A stretch of 64,000 bases of DNA, taken from JAEXNA01 sp037968995 (lineage in GTDB: Bacteria > Vulcanimicrobiota > Xenobia > Xenobiales > JADMJV01). The translations under genes and the position numbers were made by a program. Position 1 is the stretch's first letter. Every line of letters begins with the position of its first letter. The stretch lies in the NCBI GenBank assembly GCA_037968995.1, contig JBBKWP010000282.1, positions 1 through 64,000 on the forward strand, given 5' to 3'. Under the pieces are notes generated by a model. It had not been told where the DNA came from and did not search any database. It saw nothing but the letters and a program-made list of their open reading frames with translations. Positions 15,580 to 23,057 of this stretch are shown here, piece by piece.

Positions 15580-18482
15580 CGGAGGTCGGCTCACGAATAC
15601 TAAAAGCCGTCGTGATGGGCGGCGGCCAAGGTACGCGCCTGCGCCCCTTGACCTGCCATTTACCAAAACCCATGGTTCCGGTCTGCAATAGGCCGGTGAT
15701 GGAATACTGCCTGGAACTCCTTCAACGGCACGCGACGACACACGTCTACGTGACCCTCCATTATTTGGCCGACGAAGTGATAGCTCACTTCGGTAATGGC
15801 AGCGATTTCGGCCTCCGCATGCATTACAGTGTCGAACAAGAGCCGATGGGAACCGCCGGTAGCGTGCACCTCCTGAAAGATTCGTTAGACTCCACTTTCT
15901 TCGTCGTCTCCGGTGATGCCTTGACCGACTTCGACCTCCAGGCGGCCCTGCAGTTCCACCGAAAAAGCAAAGCCAAGGCAACCCTCGTCCTGACTCGGGT
16001 TCACAACCCGTTGGAATTTGGCGTCGTGGTAGTCGACGAAGAACATCGGATCATCCGATTCCTGGAAAAGCCGACTTGGGGTGAAGTGTTCTCTGACACC
16101 GTGAACACAGGGATATATATTCTCGAGCCCGATGTTCTCGACCTGATCCCCGCTGGGCAGGCCTTCGATTTCTCGAAAGACCTGTTTCCCCTTATGCTCG
16201 AACAAAAAATGCCCCTCTTTGGCTATGTCGCCGAAGGCTACTGGTGCGATATCGGGACCTTGGAACAGTATCAGGACGCCAACCGCGATCTGCTGACCGG
16301 CAAGGTGGATCTCACTTTACCTGGCAAGGAGCTTCGGCGCGGAATCCACGTCGGCAAAGGCACCCGAATTCATCCAGGCGCTCAACTCGAACCGCCTCTT
16401 GTGATCGGTAAAAACTGTCGAATCCGAGAAGGCGCCCGCCTTCTTGAGGGCACCGTCGTAGGTGACAACTGCATCATAGAAGAAGGAGCCAGCCTTCATC
16501 GTGACGTGGTCTGGGAAGACACGTTCATCGGGCGAAAAGTTCGGTCAGAGGCGGCCATCATCGGTCGCAAGGTCACCCTCAAATCGCACACCGTGGTCGG
16601 TGAGGGAGCCGTACTGGCCGATGAGGTGACTGTCGGCGAAGGTGCCAATGTGTTTCCCCGAGTCAAGATCTGGCCTAAAAAGAAGGTTGAGCCCGGAGCG
16701 CACGTCTCCCTTTCACTCATTTGGGGTCAGCGATGGCCTAGTTCGATGTTCGGCCGAGAGGGCATCGTAGGCCTCGGGAATATTGAACTCACCTCAGAGT
16801 TCGCCCTCAAGTTGGGCTCAGCTTACGGTTCGCTTTTGAGCAAAGGAAGTACCATCATCTTGGCCCGCGACAGTCACCCCGCGTCGCGAATGATCAATCG
16901 CTCGCTGATTTGTGGTCTCATTTCGGTGGGAATCAACGTTCAGGACCTTCGCATCACTCCAACTCCGGTCACTCGTTTCGTGTTACGCAACACTGCTGCG
17001 CTCGGGGGAATCCATTGCCGACTCGCCAAAGACGATGTTCGTAACCTACAGATTCAGTTCTTCGACGAGCGCGGAGTCAACGTCGGAAAGTCGGTGGAAA
17101 GAAAAATCGAAAACTCATTTTTTCGAGAAGAGTTCAGAAGGACCCTCATGGATGAGGTGGGTCACATTGACTTCCCCGGTCGTACCACCGAGCAGTACTC
17201 CGAAGAGTTCGCTTCAAAGTTGGACCTTGAGCTCTTAAAAGAAGCTGGCTTCAAGGTCGTCGTCGACTACGGCTCGGGTGGCTCATCTACCGTTTTACCT
17301 CAGATTCTCGGACGACTCGGCTGCGAAAGCGTAAGCATCAATGCCCATCTCGATCCTATCCGAGCCCGCGAATTGCCTTTCGATTCCCCGTTGAGGCTCA
17401 ATCAACTTTCCGACATAGTCACCACTTTGCGCGCCGACCTGGGCGTTTTACTGGACCCGGTTGGTGAGCGGATGGCCCTTATCGACGACAAAGGCGAACA
17501 GATCGACGGTTCGACCCTGCTCATCCTTATGACCATTCTCGTAGGACAAACCGAAAACGGAGTCTTGGTCGCCGCTCCTGTGTCGGCTCCTTCCGTGCTC
17601 GAGAGCATCCTACTGCCCAAAGAAGGCCGGGTTGTTCGCACTGGAGTCGATTTGCGGTCACTGATGCATCGAAGCCAGTTGGGCCGCGATCGCATCCGAC
17701 TCGCGGGAACCTCCGAAGGTGAACTTTTCTTTCCCGACTTTTCTTCAGGTTTCGATGCGATGTTCTCCTTCGTGAAGCTTTTGGAGTTGATGTCTCGTCA
17801 TAAGGTCGCCCTATCCGAGGTCAGAGCCTTAGTACCTAAGATTCACCAAGCAAAGAAAGAGCTACCGTGCTCTAGTCTCGAAAAAGGACGACTCATGCGC
17901 CGTCTGCTCGAGGAAATGAAAGATCGAGACTTGGAGATGACGGACGGGCTCAAGATTCTCTCGCCCGGAGGCTGGGTTTTGGTAGTACCCGCGCCATCAC
18001 GGCCATCGTTACTGCTGTGGTCAGAAGGGCAAACCGTCGAGCAGGCTCAGAACCTCATCAGTGAGATCTCCGACGTACTGACGAAGTTGATGGAAGCACC
18101 GGTCACCCCAGAGGAGACGACCTCCGTAACCCCGTCCTTATCGCATCAAAATCCCACCCTCCCCGAAGAGAAATCTTTCCATTTTTGGAACACTCAACGC
18201 TATTTGGGAGTACGTGCCAGGACATTTTCTGAGTTCCTCGACACCCTTCACTACATCGAGACTTCCTCGCTAACTTACCATTTTAAGCGAGGGGATTTTT
18301 CCAACTGGGTAGAACACGAACTGCGCGATCGATGGCTGGCAGACCAGATCCGAATGCTGGAAGCCGACCCTGATCGTCTAGAATCTCTTCGCTCGAGCCT
18401 GGTTCAACTGCTCAGTCAGTCAGTCCATCATCGACCACCCGAAGAGACTAGTGGGAACTTAACAGAAAGTGAGGCGACATAG
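15576..18482 (+). CDS. Mannose-1-phosphate guanylyltransferase / phosphomannomutase-like fusion with extra C-terminal domain
   Basis: A 968-residue fusion. Residues 10-240 are a sugar-phosphate nucleotidyltransferase (GGGQGTRLRPLT, then KPMVPV, and WCDIGTLEQY near 227). Residues about 245-375 are left-handed beta-helix hexapeptide repeats. From about 380 to 830 is a phosphohexomutase-like region, with an active-serine-like loop ARDSHPAS. The metal loop, normally DGDADR, reads DPVGER, so two of three metal-binding Asp are lost and mutase activity is doubtful. The last about 115 residues (FHFWNTQRYLGVRA, YHFKRGDFSNW) resemble a small domain of unknown function (DUF5752-type, from memory). The ATG at 15576 overlaps the coiled-coil gene by ATGA. 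The first domain probably makes GDP-mannose or another NDP-sugar for envelope polysaccharide. Confidence 0.85.
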   Translation: MTEVGSRILKAVVMGGGQGTRLRPLTCHLPKPMVPVCNRPVMEYCLELLQRHATTHVYVTLHYLADEVIAHFGNGSDFGLRMHYSVEQEPMGTAGSVHLLKDSLDSTFFVVSGDALTDFDLQAALQFHRKSKAKATLVLTRVHNPLEFGVVVVDEEHRIIRFLEKPTWGEVFSDTVNTGIYILEPDVLDLIPAGQAFDFSKDLFPLMLEQKMPLFGYVAEGYWCDIGTLEQYQDANRDLLTGKVDLTLPGKELRRGIHVGKGTRIHPGAQLEPPLVIGKNCRIREGARLLEGTVVGDNCIIEEGASLHRDVVWEDTFIGRKVRSEAAIIGRKVTLKSHTVVGEGAVLADEVTVGEGANVFPRVKIWPKKKVEPGAHVSLSLIWGQRWPSSMFGREGIVGLGNIELTSEFALKLGSAYGSLLSKGSTIILARDSHPASRMINRSLICGLISVGINVQDLRITPTPVTRFVLRNTAALGGIHCRLAKDDVRNLQIQFFDERGVNVGKSVERKIENSFFREEFRRTLMDEVGHIDFPGRTTEQYSEEFASKLDLELLKEAGFKVVVDYGSGGSSTVLPQILGRLGCESVSINAHLDPIRARELPFDSPLRLNQLSDIVTTLRADLGVLLDPVGERMALIDDKGEQIDGSTLLILMTILVGQTENGVLVAAPVSAPSVLESILLPKEGRVVRTGVDLRSLMHRSQLGRDRIRLAGTSEGELFFPDFSSGFDAMFSFVKLLELMSRHKVALSEVRALVPKIHQAKKELPCSSLEKGRLMRRLLEEMKDRDLEMTDGLKILSPGGWVLVVPAPSRPSLLLWSEGQTVEQAQNLISEISDVLTKLMEAPVTPEETTSVTPSLSHQNPTLPEEKSFHFWNTQRYLGVRARTFSEFLDTLHYIETSSLTYHFKRGDFSNWVEHELRDRWLADQIRMLEADPDRLESLRSSLVQLLSQSVHHRPPEETSGNLTESEAT

Positions 18483-18483
18483 C

Positions 18484-18951
18484 GTGACGGACGAAAAAGG
18501 CAGGGACTCAAGTTTTTTTGTCAAGGCCGGGGTCCTGGTGCTGATCGGCCTCGGATGCTTCGTGCTTGGAAGCTTTGTAGGTCCAGCCTGGGGCTTGTCA
18601 GGTGAGAAGCTCCCTTACAATCAATTCGAAAATGATGTCAAGTCAAAGGCTTACACCACAGCCTCGATCGACGGCAACATCATTGTTCTGACGACCAGCG
18701 ATGGGAAAAGTCTTAGGACCGAAGCCCCCGAAGTCGGACGAGCAGTCGGGCTCCTTATTAAGTTTGAAGTTCCCGTGACGGCCTACCGACCGGTCCCCGC
18801 AAGCGGTCTCACTTGGCCAGTCCTTTTGGCACTGCTGGTGCCCTATGGAGTCTTGGCATTCTATGCTTTCGCGCTCGCCGGCGCGGCGTCTGTCGCCGGA
18901 ACTCCGCTTCCGGAAGCCGAAGAGGTTTCTGAAGAGCCGGACGAGATCTGA
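18484..18951 (+). CDS. Membrane protein with a solo FtsH-type periplasmic domain
   Basis: A 155-residue protein with one membrane helix at about residues 13-35, an extracytoplasmic domain of about 65 residues (LPYNQFENDV, then DGNIIVLTTSDGK, a TEAPEV segment and an FEVPVTAY end) and a second helix at about 107-130, then a short acidic tail. This layout matches the N-terminal part of FtsH (Y-x-x-F-x-x-x-V, x-I-x-G-x-x-I, then ...V-x-V), but the AAA ATPase and zinc protease domains are entirely absent. The GTG at 18484 is favoured over the GTG at 18469, because a GAGG lies about 10 bases before it and the latter overlaps the preceding gene. It may modulate or mimic FtsH in the membrane. Homology to FtsH is a pattern-level call. 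Confidence 0.72.
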   Translation: MTDEKGRDSSFFVKAGVLVLIGLGCFVLGSFVGPAWGLSGEKLPYNQFENDVKSKAYTTASIDGNIIVLTTSDGKSLRTEAPEVGRAVGLLIKFEVPVTAYRPVPASGLTWPVLLALLVPYGVLAFYAFALAGAASVAGTPLPEAEEVSEEPDEI

Positions 18952-19005
18952 TAGAGGCGCCAAACCCGAGCGCTTAGAGCACCGTGAGTGTTTTCCAGCC
19001 AACCT

Positions 19006-21033
19006 ATGAGCGATTCACAAGCCGATCTCGTCCAACGCCTTCTTAAACTGCGCGAAGCCGTCGCTTATCACAACCAGCGCTATCACCAACTCGACGACCC
19101 CGAGATTTCAGACTTTGAGTTTGACTCGTTGGTACGAACACTTCGGGACTTGGAGGTTTCGCTTCTGGACCTCGAGCCGGAAAAGACGACCGCTCTAGCG
19201 GTTGGCGCAGCCCCTTCAAAGCGATTCCATCACGTCGAACATTCGCAACCGATGATGTCGCTGGAGAACGCGACGTCACGGACCGATCTTGAGCACTGGG
19301 TCCAACGAATGAATCGTTATGTCGATTCGGATCTTGAGACCGTCTGCGAACTCAAAATGGATGGGCTGGCCGTCTCGCTTCTTTATGAACAAGGCCAACT
19401 CGTAAGGGCGGCGACCCGAGGGGATGGACGCGTCGGCGAAGACGTCACTGCCAATGCCTTGACCGTTTCGAACATCCCAACCCGACTTAAGGCCGACCAG
19501 ATTCCGGCGCGCCTGGAACTGCGAGGGGAAATCTACATGCCCCTGACTTCATTCGAGGGTCTCAATCGACAACAGGCTCAAAATGGGGAGCGCTTGTTCG
19601 CAAACCCTCGCAACGCGGCCGCCGGCTCATTGCGCCAGAAAGACTCTTCCGTGACCGCCTCGCGTCATCTGGCTTTTGTGGCCTATCAACTGACCGCCAC
19701 TGAACCCGAGGCGAACATCGCCACCCATTGGGACGCGATGAGGTATTTGGCAGATCTTGGCCTTCCGATCAACGAGCACTCTAGCCTAGTCAAGGGGCTC
19801 GATAGGGTCTATGAGTACTGCTTAAAATGGCAGACGAACCGCCATCTCAACAACTTTGAGATCGATGGGGTGGTGGTGAAGCTCAATCGTCTGGACCACC
19901 AGACCGACCTCGGGTCGACCTCCAAAGCTCCTCGTTGGGCCATCGCCTACAAGTTTCCCCCAGAAACCCAGACCACTCTCCTGCAAGACATTATGGTTTC
20001 CATCGGTCGCTCAGGTAAAGCCACGCCCTTTGCTCTTCTTGACCCCGTTTCAGTCAGTGGGTCAATCCTAAGGATGGCGACCCTTCATAATCAAGACCAA
20101 GTCACCCAAAAAGACGTACGACCAGGCGACACGGTGATCGTTCGTAAGGCCGGCGATGTGATCCCGGAAGTCGTCGGTCCCGTCTTGTCCTTACGGCCCA
20201 AGGACTGTCCTCCTTGGAGCTTTCCCAACAAATGCCCGGAGTGCGGCGCCCCCCTGATAAGACAACCCGACCAGAGCGACACGTTTTGCTTGAATTCCGC
20301 CTGTCCAAAGCAACAGGTGCAGCGAATCGCTCATTTTGTCTCTCGCGATGCGATGAATATAGAGCAACTAGGAGAGCGCACCATTCAAACCTTGCTGAGC
20401 AAAGGTCTGATCCGTGATTCGGCGGACCTTTACTCCATCGATTACGATCGCTTGTTGGCCTTGCGTGGTTTTCAGCGGGCCTCGGCGGCTAAATTGGCCG
20501 GGGCCATCGAGGACTCCAAAAAGCGTCCCCTATCGAACCTCCTGCTCGCTCTAGGTATCGCCCATCTCGGTAAGGCAGGGTCGCAACTTTTGGCGCGTAC
20601 GATGGGCGATATCGACCGCATCGTCAAAGCGTCGACTGACGTCATTGCCGCCGTGGACGGCATCGGACCGATCATCGCACAGAGCGTTCACGATTTTTTC
20701 GCGGACCCCCACAACCGTGACCTCATCGAGCGTCTACGAAACGCTGGGGTCAACCTCAGCGCCCCCGATCTCCCTTCTTCGCCTCAAACTCTCGTCGGAA
20801 AGTCCCTGGTGGTCACGGGAACACTGCAAGGATTCACTCGGGAAGCCGCTGTGGAAGCCATCACAGAGTGCGGAGGAAAGTCTCCCGGCAGCGTTTCCAG
20901 ACAGACGACGGCCCTGGTATTGGGAGAGGCTCCCGGCACCGCTAAAATCAAGAAGGCACAAACTTTGGGCATTCCGGTCATCGATGAAGCCGCGTTCGTG
21001 ACGCTCTTGGAAACCGGTCAACTCGAGGAATAA
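19006..21033 (+). CDS. ligA: NAD-dependent DNA ligase LigA (first copy)
   Basis: A 675-residue NAD-dependent ligase that seals nicks in duplex DNA in replication and repair. The domains are in the usual order: Ia NAD-binding helices (YHxxRYH about residue 21-27), adenylation domain with catalytic Lys117 in ELKMDG, OB fold, a four-cysteine zinc finger (Cys410, 413, 428, 433), helix-hairpin-helix region and C-terminal BRCT (about 595-675). The length is close to E. coli LigA (671). The ATG at 19006 fits the family start; a GTG at 18988 is also possible. It is followed by a bidirectional terminator. A second ligA lies at 48516-50852, so the genome encodes at least two NAD ligases. Confidence 0.95.
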   Translation: MSDSQADLVQRLLKLREAVAYHNQRYHQLDDPEISDFEFDSLVRTLRDLEVSLLDLEPEKTTALAVGAAPSKRFHHVEHSQPMMSLENATSRTDLEHWVQRMNRYVDSDLETVCELKMDGLAVSLLYEQGQLVRAATRGDGRVGEDVTANALTVSNIPTRLKADQIPARLELRGEIYMPLTSFEGLNRQQAQNGERLFANPRNAAAGSLRQKDSSVTASRHLAFVAYQLTATEPEANIATHWDAMRYLADLGLPINEHSSLVKGLDRVYEYCLKWQTNRHLNNFEIDGVVVKLNRLDHQTDLGSTSKAPRWAIAYKFPPETQTTLLQDIMVSIGRSGKATPFALLDPVSVSGSILRMATLHNQDQVTQKDVRPGDTVIVRKAGDVIPEVVGPVLSLRPKDCPPWSFPNKCPECGAPLIRQPDQSDTFCLNSACPKQQVQRIAHFVSRDAMNIEQLGERTIQTLLSKGLIRDSADLYSIDYDRLLALRGFQRASAAKLAGAIEDSKKRPLSNLLLALGIAHLGKAGSQLLARTMGDIDRIVKASTDVIAAVDGIGPIIAQSVHDFFADPHNRDLIERLRNAGVNLSAPDLPSSPQTLVGKSLVVTGTLQGFTREAAVEAITECGGKSPGSVSRQTTALVLGEAPGTAKIKKAQTLGIPVIDEAAFVTLLETGQLEE

Positions 21034-21069
21034 AAAAAAGCCGTCTGTCCAGAGACAAACGACTTTTTT
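21033..21069. terminator. Bidirectional terminator between convergent genes
   Basis: An A-run, a stem with two mismatches (GCCGTCTGTC against GACAAACGAC), and a T-run lie between the ligA stop and the stop of the minus-strand gene at 21090. The A-run and T-run flank the stem symmetrically, so it can work in both directions. Confidence 0.8.
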
Positions 21070-21089
21070 CCGTGAGAAATCCTGAGAGT

Positions 21090-22073
21090 CTAAACTTCGT
21101 AGATCCCGAGTTCGAAGAGTTGAGCCGTCATATGGCCCGGTAGAACTTGGTCGAATCGCTGCTTGGGAGGGGCAGACGCCAACTCCATCATCTTGCGAGG
21201 GTCCAGGAGAAAATTCTCGTCTTTCTTTTCCGCTCGGAAGGCGTTTCTTTCCTCAGACGCTGCGGCCGCGAATTCTCGCTCGAAGTCCAGGATGTCCTGA
21301 TGATCGCGACTGCGCTCCTCAGCCGCCATGTGCCGTTGTTCCATTCCACGCATGTCCTTCATGCCCATCTCCACGGCGGACTGAATTTCGCTGGTGGGAG
21401 GCATTTCGGTACGCCATCTCTCTTCGTCTTGCTCTTGCTGGAGCTTCAGGGCTTTCTTCTTTCCGCTGACAATCATTCGACCGAGTTCTCCCTGGACAGC
21501 CGGATCGGCCAGTTGACCCGCATTCTGCTGCAGAAAACTGCGCGCGCGATCGGCTTCACTTTTGGTGAACTTGTCGATCTGGGCACCGTGTTTATTCGCC
21601 AAGCTCAATCTGTTGGCTGACTCGAAGCCTTCTCGGGCGGACTTGAACGGGGTGGTCTCAGCGCCGTTCTTCACTTTCGGTTTTCCCCCGTCATCGGTGA
21701 GGACTTTTCCTTTTCCGTGACTTCCGAACTCGGTGTCGTAATGATTTTCCTTAAAAAATTCGTCTTTTAGTTTGCTGAAATCTTTGCGCATGGAGGACTC
21801 GAGGCCCATGCGTTCTTGCAGATTTCCGGTTTGCAGTTTATGAAGACCTTCGTAAGCCTTGTCCGGATAATCGACATGAATGGAGGTGGACGCGCCGCCA
21901 AGGATTCCGCCTCTTTTGATATCCAAGCCTTTGCTCATACTGGCCTTGAGTCGATCAGCCTGCTGCGCGGTCTGCTGCTGCATCTGATTGAGTTGCCCCT
22001 GCTGCTGCTTGACTTGCGAGGCGCCTTTTATGGTATTGATGATCATTCCAATACCCATCACTGCCCACATCAT
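21090..22073 (-). CDS. Unknown helical protein with N-terminal hydrophobic segment and Q-rich stretch
   Basis: A 327-residue protein. Residues 1-16 form a short hydrophobic segment (WAVMGIGMIINTIKG) that could be a membrane anchor or uncleaved signal. Residues 20-45 are Gln-rich (QQQGQLNQMQQQTAQQ). The remainder is charged and helical, with a Gly/Lys-rich linker at about 120-140 and long Glu/Arg helices at 200-300. The start is supported by a GGAGG about 9 bases upstream. It is divergent from the spermidine-synthase-like gene and convergent with ligA. The N-terminal composition recalls the Q-rich protein at 1772. No family is recognised. Confidence 0.7.
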   Translation of the reverse strand: MMWAVMGIGMIINTIKGASQVKQQQGQLNQMQQQTAQQADRLKASMSKGLDIKRGGILGGASTSIHVDYPDKAYEGLHKLQTGNLQERMGLESSMRKDFSKLKDEFFKENHYDTEFGSHGKGKVLTDDGGKPKVKNGAETTPFKSAREGFESANRLSLANKHGAQIDKFTKSEADRARSFLQQNAGQLADPAVQGELGRMIVSGKKKALKLQQEQDEERWRTEMPPTSEIQSAVEMGMKDMRGMEQRHMAAEERSRDHQDILDFEREFAAAASEERNAFRAEKKDENFLLDPRKMMELASAPPKQRFDQVLPGHMTAQLFELGIYEV

Positions 22074-22177
22074 ATCTTGTTGCCTCCGAAAGAGATTTGG
22101 TTCATAGTTACATGGTAGCTCATGACTCGCGCCCTGACAACAGGACGGAGCTCTAGCTTCAAGGAAGTTTCGACGCC

Positions 22178-23047
22178 GTGTACAGACTGTCCCGCATAAG
22201 ACTAACCGTTCTTTTCGTCGCCATTGGTTTCGCTTTCTTCCCTGTCCTCGCGGATACCGGTCGAATTCTCTGGACGCAAAAAACTGCCTGGGGAGAAATC
22301 CGGGTGCGCCAATCCGCCGATATTCGTCGGCTCTTTTTCCTGGATGGCACCTCGGAGACCGAAGAGTCGAGAATGTCTATCAAGACGCCCCATCGTCCCG
22401 TTCTTAAATACGTCCAGCAGATGGTAGCGGCCACCTCCCTGTGGGAGGCCCAAACTCAAGAAGATTCCAAGACCCTTCGCTTTCTGGTTGTGGGCTTGGG
22501 AGGCGCCGGACTGTCCAACGCCTTGGCTCATCTCTATCCGGAGTCTTCCATCACCTCCATTGAGATCGAACCCGCCGTAGTGGAGGCCGCCAAGAGATTC
22601 TTTTTTTACAAAGAGTCTGAGCGACACGTCACGGTCATCGACGATGCCCGCCACTTTCTAGAGAACGACCACAGCGAATACGACGTTATCTATCTCGACG
22701 CGTTCGACGGGAGCGAAGTGCCGGAGACGTTACGAACAGTTGAGTTCCTTAGTCTTCTCGACCAGCGTCTCAAGCCCCGAGGCGCTGTGATAGCCAATGT
22801 CCACCTAGTACCCCAGGAAGCCAGCCAACGCTATCGACGGTCGCTTGGAGAGGTCTTTCCCTCCGGGTTTCTCACCAAAGGACTGGCCCAGGGAGTCGGA
22901 ATGTATGGACATCAGGAATTCCCCCGACTGCCCGCGGGCGCTCTTCAGATAAAGCGCTTCCAGCTTCCCCTCGACGACCTTCTAGAAACCAGCCAGCCTG
23001 AAGACCTAGACGACGTCGCCCCGTTCCACGACGAACCCCCGCCGTAG
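22178..23047 (+). CDS. Spermidine synthase-like protein with N-terminal signal or membrane helix
   Basis: A 289-residue protein whose residues 5-26 form a hydrophobic helix of signal-peptide or anchor type, ending near the ALA-like sequence PVLA. The rest is the aminopropyltransferase/methyltransferase fold: VVGLGGAGL at about 105-113, IEIEPAVVEAA for the nucleoside-binding acidic residue, and a YLDAFDGSEVP segment where classic enzymes carry the catalytic Asp. An exported location is unlike true cytosolic polyamine synthases, so the enzyme may act on an envelope substrate or be a relict of the membrane-fused spermidine-synthase group. The GTG start has an AAGGAAG about 11 bases before it. 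A second family member lies at 40889-41686. Confidence 0.72.
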   Translation: MYRLSRIRLTVLFVAIGFAFFPVLADTGRILWTQKTAWGEIRVRQSADIRRLFFLDGTSETEESRMSIKTPHRPVLKYVQQMVAATSLWEAQTQEDSKTLRFLVVGLGGAGLSNALAHLYPESSITSIEIEPAVVEAAKRFFFYKESERHVTVIDDARHFLENDHSEYDVIYLDAFDGSEVPETLRTVEFLSLLDQRLKPRGAVIANVHLVPQEASQRYRRSLGEVFPSGFLTKGLAQGVGMYGHQEFPRLPAGALQIKRFQLPLDDLLETSQPEDLDDVAPFHDEPPP

Positions 23048-23057
23048 AAATGCAAGT

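Noticed and set aside
15514..17812. A 17-base exact direct repeat (CGTCATAAGGTCGCCCT) at 15514 and 17796
   Set aside because: One such match is not surprising in 64 kb, both copies are inside coding sequence, and nothing else supports a mobile element.
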